Position numbers and translations under genes: made by a program. Below the pieces are notes generated by a model. It was not told where the DNA came from, did not search any database, and saw only the letters and a program-made list of their open reading frames with translations. This document shows, one piece after another, positions 1-8,233 of a DNA stretch of 33,544 nt. Source of the stretch: TMED27 sp963922705 (lineage in GTDB: Bacteria; Pseudomonadota; Alphaproteobacteria; Micavibrionales; Micavibrionaceae); contig CAWUJS010000015.1 in NCBI GenBank assembly GCA_963922705.1, forward strand, positions 1 to 33,544, written 5' to 3'. Each line of letters opens with the position of its first letter. The stretch's first letter is position 1.

Positions 1-54
1 GGATGACGGTATTGAGGCAGAAACCGGGCTATTAAATCCAAATGCAATCGCCAT
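1..54 (-). repeat. End of a dispersed repeat, cut by the window edge
   Basis: The reverse complement of these 54 bases matches 12993-13046 at 52 of 54 positions. Read on the minus strand it begins ATGGCGATTGCATTTGGA and ends in the ACCGTCATCC motif that leads into the palindromic core of the copy at 12993. It is therefore one terminus of the same repeat family, in the opposite orientation, with the rest of the copy outside the window. It lies just past the 3' end of the gene at 82-588. No coding potential is seen in it. Confidence 0.8.
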
Positions 55-81
55 GCCCTTAAGTGCTATTACTGTAGTCTA

Positions 82-588
82 TTAGCTTTTTTTAGCAAAG
101 TAACGATCACATGCTTTTTTAAGCTCTTCTTCCATTTGCGCGCCGACCGCACCTCCATAGCCATCCATTTTTTTGTTAATAATGACTGTCAATGTTTTTT
201 GATGTGCTTCAATAATGGCGATTGCATCTCGATCCAACTCTTTTATGCCTTCAAGGAAGCTAAGCATCACGTTTGCAAGATTTCCTATAAGATTATATTT
301 GAAAGTAGTTGCATTTGCTTTTAATTGCATGACTGGAGCGGTTAGGTCATGAACAGCCTCAGCTTTTCCAGAATCTGATGCCTTAGCTTTATCAATGGCT
401 ACAGTTAATTTGTCCAGATATTCTTGTGCTAGCGGCGCAAAATCAACATCATTATTATCAATCACGGTTTGGCATTCTTCAATGACTCTTCCATCAATTT
501 TACCGGTACCAATTTTTTGCTGCAACGATGTATCGGCTTTTACGATTTTGGGTTTATTTGGTTCTTTATTTTGCATAATAATTTTCAT
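82..588 (-). CDS. Unrecognised helical protein, next to a response regulator
   Basis: This is a 168-residue protein that I do not recognise. The first 30 residues are polar and lysine-rich. The rest reads as amphipathic helices, including a segment around residues 45-70 (FAPLAQEYLDKLTVAIDKAK) and a C-terminal Lys/Glu-rich helix (EEELKKACDRYF). There is no signal peptide or membrane segment, so it is probably cytoplasmic. It follows the CheY-like regulator at 615-1103 on the same strand with 26 bases between them, so the two are probably co-transcribed. It may be a partner of that regulator, but this is inference from position only. Met1 and Met5 are both possible starts, and neither has a clear Shine-Dalgarno sequence. 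The 81 bases downstream hold only the repeat end. Confidence 0.7.
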   Translation of the reverse strand: MKIIMQNKEPNKPKIVKADTSLQQKIGTGKIDGRVIEECQTVIDNNDVDFAPLAQEYLDKLTVAIDKAKASDSGKAEAVHDLTAPVMQLKANATTFKYNLIGNLANVMLSFLEGIKELDRDAIAIIEAHQKTLTVIINKKMDGYGGAVGAQMEEELKKACDRYFAKKS

Positions 589-614
589 TTTTGGAGGATT
601 ACATTTTAATTCTA

Positions 615-1103
615 TTATTCAGTTGAGCGACGCTTTGGACCTTTATAATTTGCTATCACACGCCGTCTGCGATCAGGTCCAAAATAGTCGGCTGTTTCAA
701 CAAAATCACGCGGTTTATTGATAACATACGCGATTCTGCGTGCTAAGTCATTGGCAGAAAATGGTTTGACAAGAAATTCAGTGACTCCCTTGTCACGCGC
801 CTGTGCTACACGCGGCAAAGCGCTGTAACCGGTCATCATAATGATTGGAACCATTTTATTTGGTGAGGTTTTTTCATTACGAATTTTATAAACCAGATCA
901 ATTCCACTCATTGGGGTCATATGCCAATCTACGATAACAATATCAGGATTTTTCTTACAAAAAAGCCTGAATCCCTCAGCGCCATCATTTGCTTTTAAAA
1001 TATTGCCAACACCCAGGGTTTCCAAAATGGAAACTACAAGCTTTTGCATTGGTGCAGTATCTTCTACAATAAGAATTTCTAAACGTTCAAATTTGAAACC
1101 CAT
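615..1103 (-). CDS. CheY-like single-domain response regulator
   Basis: A 162-residue protein made of one receiver domain (about residues 8-128) plus a short basic tail. The receiver residues are all present: acidic pair E14/D15, phospho-acceptor D59 in DIVIVDWHM, T91 in MMTGYS, and K113 in LVKPF. The tail carries FVETADYFGPDRRRR followed by YKGPKRR, an ending I associate with alphaproteobacterial CheY-type regulators. There is no DNA-binding output domain, so it probably acts by protein-protein contact. No histidine kinase is visible nearby. It is upstream of, and probably co-transcribed with, the helical protein at 82-588. Its receiver resembles the degenerate receiver at 11968-12936, suggesting they are paralogues. 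Confidence 0.88.
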   Translation of the reverse strand: MGFKFERLEILIVEDTAPMQKLVVSILETLGVGNILKANDGAEGFRLFCKKNPDIVIVDWHMTPMSGIDLVYKIRNEKTSPNKMVPIIMMTGYSALPRVAQARDKGVTEFLVKPFSANDLARRIAYVINKPRDFVETADYFGPDRRRRVIANYKGPKRRSTE

Positions 1104-1130
1104 AGCTTTTTTATAATCAATCTTTAAAAA

Positions 1131-1191
1131 ATTATAACTAGATTAATCATAAGCATTCTACACATAAAACAAAACCCCAGTTTTATAGAAT
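1131..1191 (-). promoter_or_regulatory. Intergenic inverted repeat with a possible -10 box
   Basis: Between the EamA gene and the response-regulator gene there is an interrupted inverted repeat at 1155-1191: outer arms ATTCT/AGAAT and inner arms ATAAAAC/GTTTTAT. On the minus strand it is not followed by a T-run, so it is a poor intrinsic terminator. A minus-strand TATAAT lies at 1136-1131, 28 bases before the regulator's ATG, but I see no good -35 box. It may combine the end of the upstream operon with the promoter of the regulator gene. Confidence 0.3.
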
Positions 1192-1248
1192 ATACTATGA
1201 TATTTATAAATGATTTTTGGGAGGGGCAGATTTATTATATCCTTTAGG

Positions 1249-2133
1249 TTATGCATTTGATACTGGAGGATAGGTTTTTTTCTTTTGCTTTCTCAGCATA
1301 ATAATACCAACCCCGGTCATTGTTAGGAGGCCACCGAAAATGATTCCGCTATGCAGGGTTTCATCGAATAAGATGATACCTAGAGCAACGCCAAATACCG
1401 GGAGCAAGAGGGTGAGGTTTGGCAATATAGAGAGCTGATTACGGCTTATCAGTCGTTGCCACACTGTGTGGGAAGCACTCGCAACGAAAACCTGAAAGAG
1501 CAGGCAGGGGATAAGAATGAAATAATTAACATTGTGCCATGGAATTTCTGTTGGGTTTTCCATGATAAAGGCAATGAAGAGAACAGGAACGATTCCTAAA
1601 AGATGCAAATGTGCAATGTAATTCAGTGGGGATATGTCACTTAGAACTTTTTGTCGCGTGAAGGATAGAGCAACCATAAATATTGAAAATAATAACGCCG
1701 CTATGCCTGTTAATGATGGTTGTTCTTGTGGTAAGCCGACAAGGACGATAATACCTGCAATGCCGCAGAGCATACCGAATACAGTCCGCCAGCCGATTTT
1801 TTCTTTGAATAGCAACCAGCCTAAACATGCGGAGAATATTATTTGTGTTTGCATCACAATATTGACAGTTGATATATCGAGTTTATCAACACTCCATATC
1901 AATGAACCCCAATGCAAAACCCCAAGAAAAACCGAAATCTGAAACATTAGGATGAATTTATCTTTTGGCAATGGACGAAAGAAAGCGCCAAAGAATATAC
2001 AAGCAAGCGAGAGCCTTAAGACCAAACCGGTAAATGGAGGAACTTCCAGTGTCACATATTTTGTGATAGCGGAGTTGGCTGCCCAAATGAAGATTACCAA
2101 AACCCCAAGGCAGAGATCTCTGTACGAGACCAT
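1249..2133 (-). CDS. EamA/DMT-family membrane transporter
   Basis: A 294-residue, strongly hydrophobic protein with about ten membrane segments arranged as two EamA repeats. The first repeat begins near residue 7 (LGVLVIFIWAANSAITK) and includes the usual loop PPFTGLVLRLSLA. The second begins near residue 140. The C-terminal tail is short and basic (LRKQKKKTYPP). DMT proteins move small metabolites or drugs across the inner membrane; the substrate cannot be read from the sequence. Its ATG directly follows the TAG stop of the EVE-domain gene with no spacer, so translation is probably coupled. It is the last gene of the tsaD-gpsA-EVE-EamA run. Confidence 0.88.
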   Translation of the reverse strand: MVSYRDLCLGVLVIFIWAANSAITKYVTLEVPPFTGLVLRLSLACIFFGAFFRPLPKDKFILMFQISVFLGVLHWGSLIWSVDKLDISTVNIVMQTQIIFSACLGWLLFKEKIGWRTVFGMLCGIAGIIVLVGLPQEQPSLTGIAALLFSIFMVALSFTRQKVLSDISPLNYIAHLHLLGIVPVLFIAFIMENPTEIPWHNVNYFILIPCLLFQVFVASASHTVWQRLISRNQLSILPNLTLLLPVFGVALGIILFDETLHSGIIFGGLLTMTGVGIIMLRKQKKKTYPPVSNA

Positions 2134-2565
2134 CTACGCAACATCCTTGAGGCTGCCCATGGATGTGACAATGCTCCACTCCTCATCCGTTACCGGGGAT
2201 ACAGACAGGCGAACTTGTTTGACCACTTGCATATTGGATAAAACAGGGTGTGCTTTTAAATCAGCAAGTGTGATGGGGTTTTCCAGCGCTTGTACAGGCT
2301 TTACATCAACCGTTACGAATTTTCCATCTTCGTTCTTTTCCGGATCAGGATCGGTGTAGGCTTCGGATGTGATTTCGATGATCCCAACAATCTCTTTGCC
2401 TTCGTTGGAATGGTAGAAAAATCCTTTATCGCCGGGCTTCATAGCGGCAAGGTTATTGCGTGCCTGATAATTGCGGACACGCTTTTCCCAGCGTCCTTCG
2501 CCTTTTTCGCATTGATCATCCCATGAAAATTTGTAGGGTTCTGATTTTAAAAGCCAGTAAGCCAT
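2134..2565 (-). CDS. EVE-domain protein
   Basis: A 143-residue protein that is a single EVE domain, a PUA-like fold related to YTH that binds modified bases in nucleic acids. Family marks are WLLKSEP at residues 4-10, VRNYQARNNL near 30-40, FFYHSN near 49-54 and VRLSVSPVTDEEW near 117-130. The usual WDGVRNYQARN is here WEKRVRNYQARN, a small change before the conserved block. Physiological role and ligand are not known for most bacterial members. It lies 8 bases after gpsA and its stop touches the EamA start, so it is within an operon. Length is normal for the family. Confidence 0.9.
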   Translation of the reverse strand: MAYWLLKSEPYKFSWDDQCEKGEGRWEKRVRNYQARNNLAAMKPGDKGFFYHSNEGKEIVGIIEITSEAYTDPDPEKNEDGKFVTVDVKPVQALENPITLADLKAHPVLSNMQVVKQVRLSVSPVTDEEWSIVTSMGSLKDVA

Positions 2566-2573
2566 AGTGTCTC

Positions 2574-3569
2574 CTAATATTTGAAAGGTCTGTTGAGCAT
2601 ATCTTCTATTGCTTGATCTAGTGTTTTAGCCCCTGAAAGGCAATCATTGACAGCCTGTATGATCGGCATATCAACGGCATAATTCTTTGCCAGCGCAAGG
2701 GCTGAATTCGCTGTATGGACGCCTTCTGTGACTGCATTGCGTGAGCCGAGGATATCCTCCAGGGATTTACCTTCTCCTAAAGCAGCGCCAAGGGAATAGT
2801 TACGCGATTGCATGGAGGATGCGGTGAGCATGAGATCACCAATGCCGCACATGCCAAGTAATGTTTCTTTTTGCGCGCCCATCGCAACGCCAAGGCGCGC
2901 AATTTCAGCAACGCCGCGTGTTAGCAAAGCAGCGCGTGCGCTATCGCCCAAATTGCGCCCATACACAATACCGCAGGCAATAGCGATAACATTTTTAATC
3001 GCACCGCCTAGCTGTACGCCTATAATATCGTTACTGACATATGGTCTAAAGCCTTTAACGCCAAGGGCTTTTTGGAGTTCCTTGCCGATATCTTCGTCTT
3101 TGACGCCAATCGTTGCCGCCGCAGGCATGCCGGATGCGACTTCGCGGGCAAAGGTGGGGCCTGTTAAGATGGCAATCGGCACATCGGGAATTTCTTCTTC
3201 ACAAATGACAGAGAGAAGCTTGCCTGTATCAAGTTCTATGCCTTTTGAGCAGAGTACAAGCGTATTGCCGTTTGATAAGTCATTTTTTATGGTCTGAAGC
3301 GTTTGACGCATATATTGTGCAGGGGTTACGAGCAGAACAATATCCCGGCTTGCTGCTTCGTGAATATTATCGGTTGCTTTAAGCGTTTTATCGAGCGTAA
3401 TGCCAGACAAGAAAACAGGATTTTCATGTTTGACATTGATCGATGCAACGACGTCACTTTCCATCGCCCACAGCAATACATCTCGGCCGTCTTTTGCAAG
3501 AACCTGCGCGAGTGCTGTCCCCCATGCACCGCCGCCAATGATACCGATTGCTGGATTAGATGTGGGCAT
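2574..3569 (-). CDS. gpsA: Glycerol-3-phosphate dehydrogenase [NAD(P)+]
   Basis: GpsA reduces dihydroxyacetone phosphate to sn-glycerol-3-phosphate, the backbone for phospholipids, in the cytoplasm. The 331-residue sequence starts with the dinucleotide-binding loop IIGGGAWGTALAQVLA (about residues 10-25). It also has LTGPTFAREVA, the catalytic-region segment GGAIKNVIAIACGI, and the C-terminal signature CGIGDLMLTASSMQSRNYSLG. Length is typical. A purine-rich GGGGAAGG lies just before the ATG and supports this start. It begins 14 bases after tsaD ends and is followed 8 bases later by the EVE gene, so tsaD-gpsA-EVE-EamA looks like one transcript. Confidence 0.97.
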   Translation of the reverse strand: MPTSNPAIGIIGGGAWGTALAQVLAKDGRDVLLWAMESDVVASINVKHENPVFLSGITLDKTLKATDNIHEAASRDIVLLVTPAQYMRQTLQTIKNDLSNGNTLVLCSKGIELDTGKLLSVICEEEIPDVPIAILTGPTFAREVASGMPAAATIGVKDEDIGKELQKALGVKGFRPYVSNDIIGVQLGGAIKNVIAIACGIVYGRNLGDSARAALLTRGVAEIARLGVAMGAQKETLLGMCGIGDLMLTASSMQSRNYSLGAALGEGKSLEDILGSRNAVTEGVHTANSALALAKNYAVDMPIIQAVNDCLSGAKTLDQAIEDMLNRPFKY

Positions 3570-3583
3570 TGCCTTCCCCTTTT

Positions 3584-4672
3584 TTAAGCTTTAATACCAG
3601 CACCTTGACGTGGTTCTGCGAAGGGGTCAAGAGGCCAGCGGGGTTTTGCCCTGAAATCAAGGGGATCGCTTTTGCCGTTTTGAAGGTGCTCAAACCCTGC
3701 CCACGCAATCATAGCCGCATTATCTCCGCATAAAGATAAAGGCGGTGCGTATGTGTGTATATTCTGTATTTTGCTAATGTCATTGAGTTTTTCACGAATC
3801 GCTGCGTTGGCGGCAACACCTCCGGAGACAACCAAAGTCGGCGTTTCAACACTGTATTCAGCATTAAAACGCTCAATTGCACGCATGCAGCGGTCAGCAA
3901 TAATATTTGCTACAGTATCTTGAAATGCATAGGCCAGATCAGCGATATCTTCACGTTTAAGTTTTCCTTCGGGTAAAGATTCGACAGTTTGGCGTATGGC
4001 CGTTTTCAAACCGGAAAATGAGAAATCCAGTTCTTTTCGCCCTTTCATCGGGCTGGGGAGAGGAAAACGTTTAAGGGCATGATCTGGATTGCTGCATTCC
4101 ATGGCGATTTTTTGGATTTCAGGGCCGCCAGGATAAGGAAGCCCCATGAGTTTTGCTGATTTATCAAAACATTCGCCAGCCGCATCGTCCAAAGTTGTGC
4201 CCCATCTTTTATAAATGCCAATATCTTCGCATACAAGAATTTGCGTATGACCGCCAGAGACAAGAAGAAGAAGATAGGGAAAGACAGTATCATCCGTCAG
4301 GCGCGGCGTTAGGGCATGGCCTTCAAGGTGATTAACCGCAAGGAAAGGTATGTTTTTCGCGGCAGCTATTGCTTTGCCGGCGACCATGCCAATCATCACA
4401 CCACCAATAAGGCCGGGGCCGCTGGTGGCGGCAATGCCGTCTAAATCATCGTACGTACAGTTGGCATCCTCAAGCGCGGCTGTGATCAGCGTATGAATAT
4501 GATCAATATGCGCCCGCGCTGCGACTTCCGGGACAACGCCACCGAATGCACGATGTTCTTCTAGCTGAGAGAGCACAAGATTGGATAGAATGCGCTGTTC
4601 TTTTGGTGCATTTCCATCAATAATGGCAATTGCAGTCTCATCGCAGGATGTTTCAATACCAAGAATTTTCAT
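3584..4672 (-). CDS. tsaD: tRNA N6-threonylcarbamoyladenosine synthase subunit TsaD
   Basis: TsaD transfers the threonylcarbamoyl group to A37 of ANN-decoding tRNAs, working with TsaB and TsaE. The 362-residue protein carries the expected marks in order: LGIETSCDETAIAI at the N-terminus, RAHIDHI, the metal-binding VNHLEGHA (near 118), LLLVSGGHTQI, DDAAGECFDKSAKLMGLPYPGG, LDFSFSGLKTAI, VVSGGVAANAAIR and SLCGDNAAMIAWAG. No residue appears to be missing. It is divergent from hemC across 112 bases that must hold both promoters, and it heads the run leading into gpsA. Confidence 0.97.
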   Translation of the reverse strand: MKILGIETSCDETAIAIIDGNAPKEQRILSNLVLSQLEEHRAFGGVVPEVAARAHIDHIHTLITAALEDANCTYDDLDGIAATSGPGLIGGVMIGMVAGKAIAAAKNIPFLAVNHLEGHALTPRLTDDTVFPYLLLLVSGGHTQILVCEDIGIYKRWGTTLDDAAGECFDKSAKLMGLPYPGGPEIQKIAMECSNPDHALKRFPLPSPMKGRKELDFSFSGLKTAIRQTVESLPEGKLKREDIADLAYAFQDTVANIIADRCMRAIERFNAEYSVETPTLVVSGGVAANAAIREKLNDISKIQNIHTYAPPLSLCGDNAAMIAWAGFEHLQNGKSDPLDFRAKPRWPLDPFAEPRQGAGIKA

Positions 4673-4784
4673 GTGCGCATTTTTAACCGCTAAGTCGCCA
4701 GTTCACAAAGAAAAAATAAATTTAAGCTTGGTATCTTTGTGTCCTGATGGTTTTATTCTGAGCAATAATTTGTAATTTAGCACT
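4673..4784. promoter_or_regulatory. Divergent tsaD/hemC intergenic region
   Basis: These 112 bases separate the head-to-head starts of tsaD (minus) and hemC (plus), so promoters for both operons should be here. The segment is AT-rich, but I could not pick a convincing -35/-10 pair for either side. No strong Shine-Dalgarno precedes either ATG. Confidence 0.45.
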
Positions 4785-5735
4785 ATGAAAAAAATTTTAA
4801 AAATCGGTACACGTGGATCACCTTTGGCCTTGCGGCAAACGCAAATGGTTGAGGATGCTTTGGCGCAAAAGTTTCCAGATTTGGAAATTCAGCAGGTCGT
4901 TATTCAAACCTCTGGTGACTGGCGCCCCGAAGATGGCGAAACACGGCTGCCTGCAAATGCTGGCGGGAAAGCCCAGTTTGCCAAGGAAATTGAAGAAGCG
5001 CTCTTTGCAGGAGAAATTGATGCGGCGGTCCATTCCATGAAGGATATGGATTCTCATTTACCTAAGGGGTTGGTAATTGATCACATGTTACCACGCGAAG
5101 ATGCGCGTGATTGTTTATTATTTTCTGATGATTTAGTCAAAAATAACTATAAAACCATAGCGCAAATACCGTCTCAAATTACTGTTGGTACATCGAGTGT
5201 AAGACGTGAGGCTTTTTTACGGCAAAAACGTTCCGATTTCAAATTTCAGGTTTTGAGAGGAAACGTACAGACACGTATTGAAAAGGTGCGATCCGGTCAG
5301 GTCGATGGAACGATGCTTGCTATGGCTGGGCTAAAACGTCTTGGGCTTGAGCGTGAAGCGGATATGGTTTTGAGTATCGATGACATGCTCCCTGCCGCTG
5401 CGCAAGGGGCTGTGGGGATTGAGGTGCGTGAGGAGGATGAAGAAGCTTTGTCTATTTTCAACGAAATTTCAGATTTTAAAACAGTGCTTTGTGTTAAAGC
5501 AGAACGGGCAGCATTAAGGGCATTGAATGGTGGGTGTCATAGCCCTATCGGTGCTTATGCAGTTTTGAAAAATGATGAAATGTGGCTGCGCATCTGTGTT
5601 GCTTCTATGGATAGCGTACAGGTTTTTGAAGATGATATTCGCGGTATCGTTTATTCTGCAGACGAGGCTGAATCACTTGGGTACCAAGTTGGCGAAAAGC
5701 TAAAATCTATCATACCTGCCGGGATTTTAGCATGA
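4785..5735 (+). CDS. hemC: Porphobilinogen deaminase (hydroxymethylbilane synthase)
   Basis: HemC joins four porphobilinogen molecules into hydroxymethylbilane in the cytoplasm. The 316-residue protein shows KIGTRGSPLALRQTQMV at the start, GGKAQFAKEIEEAL, the DAAVHSMKDM block with the catalytic-region Asp, GTSSVRREAFL, LRGNVQTRIEK and LPAAAQGAVGIEVR. The cofactor-attachment cysteine is in ALNGGCHSPIGAYA. Length is typical. Its TGA stop overlaps the ATG of hemD (ATGA), the usual translational coupling of this pair. It opens the hemC-hemD-mitofilin-hemY run. Confidence 0.97.
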   Translation: MKKILKIGTRGSPLALRQTQMVEDALAQKFPDLEIQQVVIQTSGDWRPEDGETRLPANAGGKAQFAKEIEEALFAGEIDAAVHSMKDMDSHLPKGLVIDHMLPREDARDCLLFSDDLVKNNYKTIAQIPSQITVGTSSVRREAFLRQKRSDFKFQVLRGNVQTRIEKVRSGQVDGTMLAMAGLKRLGLEREADMVLSIDDMLPAAAQGAVGIEVREEDEEALSIFNEISDFKTVLCVKAERAALRALNGGCHSPIGAYAVLKNDEMWLRICVASMDSVQVFEDDIRGIVYSADEAESLGYQVGEKLKSIIPAGILA

Positions 5736-6463
5736 GCGCTCTCATTGTTATTACCAGGCCTGAGCCTGATGCAAGCGACTATGCGAAAGAACTTCAGGAT
5801 TTAGGTTATGATGTCCTTATTGAGCCAATGCTTGAGATGAAAGCTTTGCCTTTTAAAGACCCTGATTTTTCCCAATATGATGGAATTTTAGCAACCAGCG
5901 CAAATGCTATAAGATTTTTCGGGCAAGGGAGCGGCAAGCCAGGCAATATTCCTGTCTATTGTGTTGGTAAGCATACTGCAGCGATAGCGCGTGATTTTGG
6001 CTTTTCTGACGTTATTTCCGTCAATGGAACGGGCATTGACTTATATACGCATATTTTGTCTTTGCCTGATGTAAACGCAAAAAATCTACTCCATATCTGC
6101 GGTCGGTATGTCGCTTTTCCTCTGGCAAAAAAATTGAATGAACATAATTTATCAGTAAAAATTTTAGAGGTTTATGATTCTCTTCTGGTTCATCAATTTT
6201 CCAAAGAATTTATCGATGCGCTTAATGCTAAAAAAATCAATGCCATCACTTTTTTTTCAAAACGTACAAGCGAGGCTTTTGTTAAAAATGTGCAATTGCA
6301 TCAATGTGAAAATTTGTTTTCAGGCATAAAAGCTTTGTCAATTAGTGAGGCCGTGCTAAATTATGTGCGTATTTTGCCCTGGCAGCAATCATATGCATCA
6401 AAAAGCCCTGATAGAGAGGGCATGTTGCAAATCATCGATATGTGCGTTTCACACGATAATTAA
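5732..6463 (+). CDS. hemD: Uroporphyrinogen-III synthase
   Basis: HemD closes hydroxymethylbilane with inversion of ring D, giving uroporphyrinogen III. The 243-residue sequence is poorly conserved, as usual for the family. It has the recognisable start ALIVITRPEPDASDYAKELQDLGYDVLIEPML, the DGILATSANAIRFF strand-loop, and a second-domain TFFSKRTSEAFVK. It overlaps hemC by four bases, and that context makes the assignment firm. The next gene follows after 12 bases with a good Shine-Dalgarno. Confidence 0.92.
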   Translation: MSALIVITRPEPDASDYAKELQDLGYDVLIEPMLEMKALPFKDPDFSQYDGILATSANAIRFFGQGSGKPGNIPVYCVGKHTAAIARDFGFSDVISVNGTGIDLYTHILSLPDVNAKNLLHICGRYVAFPLAKKLNEHNLSVKILEVYDSLLVHQFSKEFIDALNAKKINAITFFSKRTSEAFVKNVQLHQCENLFSGIKALSISEAVLNYVRILPWQQSYASKSPDREGMLQIIDMCVSHDN

Positions 6464-6475
6464 GGAGAGAATTCA

Positions 6476-8188
6476 GTGAGTAAAAAAGGCATTCAAAATG
6501 CAGAGCAGATTATTGAGGCGTTTGGCGGTATTCGGCCCATGGCCAAAAAATTAGAGGTTGCCGTTACAACTGTTCAGGGTTGGAAAAAAAGGAATGTTAT
6601 TCCAGCAGCGCGCCGTGATGCTATTGTGCAAGCAGCCAAGGATAATGATGTTGATCTTGGCGATTTACTGGATACGGGACAGGCAAATGATATTAAGCCG
6701 GATGAAGATAAGAATCAGGACAAAGCCACTGAAAAATCTTTAGATAATGATAGTGATAATAAAGATGAAGGTGATGCTCTTGAAGGTGATTCTTTGCCTG
6801 AAGTGATCACTACATCAGAAGAGCTTGATCACGAGACAAAATTAGAAAAGGTGGACGCAACAGCAATTACAGAAAACACTACAGAACCGCCGCAAAAAAC
6901 AGCGGAAGAGAAAATTTTAGAACAACAGCTATCTTCTTCTGATGATAAGAATTGCTCTGGCAGTTATAAATTTTCTCTTATTTTGGCGATTGCCGTTATT
7001 CTGGGCTTTTTGGCGATTGCAGCTTATTTCTGGCAAAAATCCAATGCAGAACGCGCAGCAGAAGCAGCTCGTCTTGCAGAATTAGAGCGTCAGCGAATAG
7101 AAGCGGAGCAGCTTGCAGCGGCTGAGGCTGTGAAAAATGAGCAAGGATTTCTTGGAAATATTATCCCTAAAGATTTGAATGAAAAGCTAAACGGATTACA
7201 AGAGCAGGCTGAAGATCTGCAAGCTGGACTTAGTGCTACTGCGCAAATTGTTAAGGAAAAGGCGAAGGCCGTTTCAGATGATGTTTTGGCAGAAGAAGCC
7301 GGTAATTTGGAACAACGCCTTCAAAAATTGAACATACATATACAAGATATAACGGGTAAACCCGTCTTGGCAGGTATGTTATCGCGTATTGAAAATCTTC
7401 AGATTAGTCCGGAAGGCAATGAGTTTTTGGCCCAGACAGTCGTTGAGCTTAATACTCTGTTTGAAAATTTAAAATCTAATTCCGTGCAAGACTTTGATAC
7501 CGATGATCCGTCGATTAATGCCACTATTGACGCTGCGCGTCAGGATAATGAAACATTAGGGCATAGTTTGAAATCTGTTCCGCAGGAAGATTTAAAAGCA
7601 GCGGCGATATTGCTTGGTATGGCGCAATTAAGATCGGCGCTTAATCGTGATAATGCTGCTTTTGAAAACGATCTCTTGCTTTTGAAACAAACAGTTGGCG
7701 ATGATAATCAGGAACTTTTAGAAGCTCTGGATCGTCTGTCTCCGCATGCAAAAAGTGGTGTTTTAACACTGGGTGGTTTATCAAATGAGTTCAGGAGTTT
7801 TGCCGGTGATGCAGTTGCTGCGTCTTTGACTGGCGAGGATGTTTCAGTTCAGGAACGTGCAAAAGCGCGAATGAATGAGCTTTTTAGTGTTACAAAAGAT
7901 GGTGAACTGATCACAGGAACAGATACACAAGCAGCTTTGGTTGAGGCAGAACAAAAATTACAAAATGGTCAGATAGAAGGTGCCATTCAAGTTGTAGAAG
8001 GCATGGATAACAGGGCAACTGAAGTTTTTAAACCCTGGCTGGGGAAGGCAAGAGCAACGCTTGATGCTCAAAAAGCAAAGAGTATTGTTGCCGATACAAT
8101 CAGCGGTTATACTACTGGTGGTAAGCTAATCCGTAATGAAGAGCTTGGGATTAATATTTATACACCCAAAAAACCTGTTACAGATTGA
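6476..8188 (+). CDS. Mitofilin/Mic60-like inner-membrane protein with N-terminal helix-turn-helix-like domain
   Basis: A 570-residue protein starting at a GTG with a clear TAAGGAGAG ribosome site. Residues 1-60 look like a small HTH domain (GIRPMAKKLEVAVTTVQGWKKRNVIPAARRDAI). Residues 60-160 form an acidic, low-complexity linker. One membrane helix follows at about 165-186 (FSLILAIAVILGFLAIAAYF), then an Ala/Glu-rich coiled coil and a long helical region. The end (about 500-555) resembles the C-terminal signature of alphaproteobacterial Mic60/COG4223, with ALVEAEQKLQNGQIEGAI and WLGKARATLDAQKA. Family members shape intracytoplasmic membranes or contact the outer membrane. Position between hemD and hemY is the known location of this family in alphaproteobacteria. 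The N-terminal domain is the odd part; the topology places it in the cytoplasm. Confidence 0.8.
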   Translation: MSKKGIQNAEQIIEAFGGIRPMAKKLEVAVTTVQGWKKRNVIPAARRDAIVQAAKDNDVDLGDLLDTGQANDIKPDEDKNQDKATEKSLDNDSDNKDEGDALEGDSLPEVITTSEELDHETKLEKVDATAITENTTEPPQKTAEEKILEQQLSSSDDKNCSGSYKFSLILAIAVILGFLAIAAYFWQKSNAERAAEAARLAELERQRIEAEQLAAAEAVKNEQGFLGNIIPKDLNEKLNGLQEQAEDLQAGLSATAQIVKEKAKAVSDDVLAEEAGNLEQRLQKLNIHIQDITGKPVLAGMLSRIENLQISPEGNEFLAQTVVELNTLFENLKSNSVQDFDTDDPSINATIDAARQDNETLGHSLKSVPQEDLKAAAILLGMAQLRSALNRDNAAFENDLLLLKQTVGDDNQELLEALDRLSPHAKSGVLTLGGLSNEFRSFAGDAVAASLTGEDVSVQERAKARMNELFSVTKDGELITGTDTQAALVEAEQKLQNGQIEGAIQVVEGMDNRATEVFKPWLGKARATLDAQKAKSIVADTISGYTTGGKLIRNEELGINIYTPKKPVTD

Positions 8189-8233
8189 CAGGCAAAATTG
8201 ATGGGTTCTGACTCTAATTTGGAATAACTGTAT

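Noticed and set aside
4045..4293. Small frames antisense or out of frame within tsaD, metE, glmU and other core genes
   Set aside because: They are shadows of strongly conserved reading frames, with no ribosome sites or domain features of their own.
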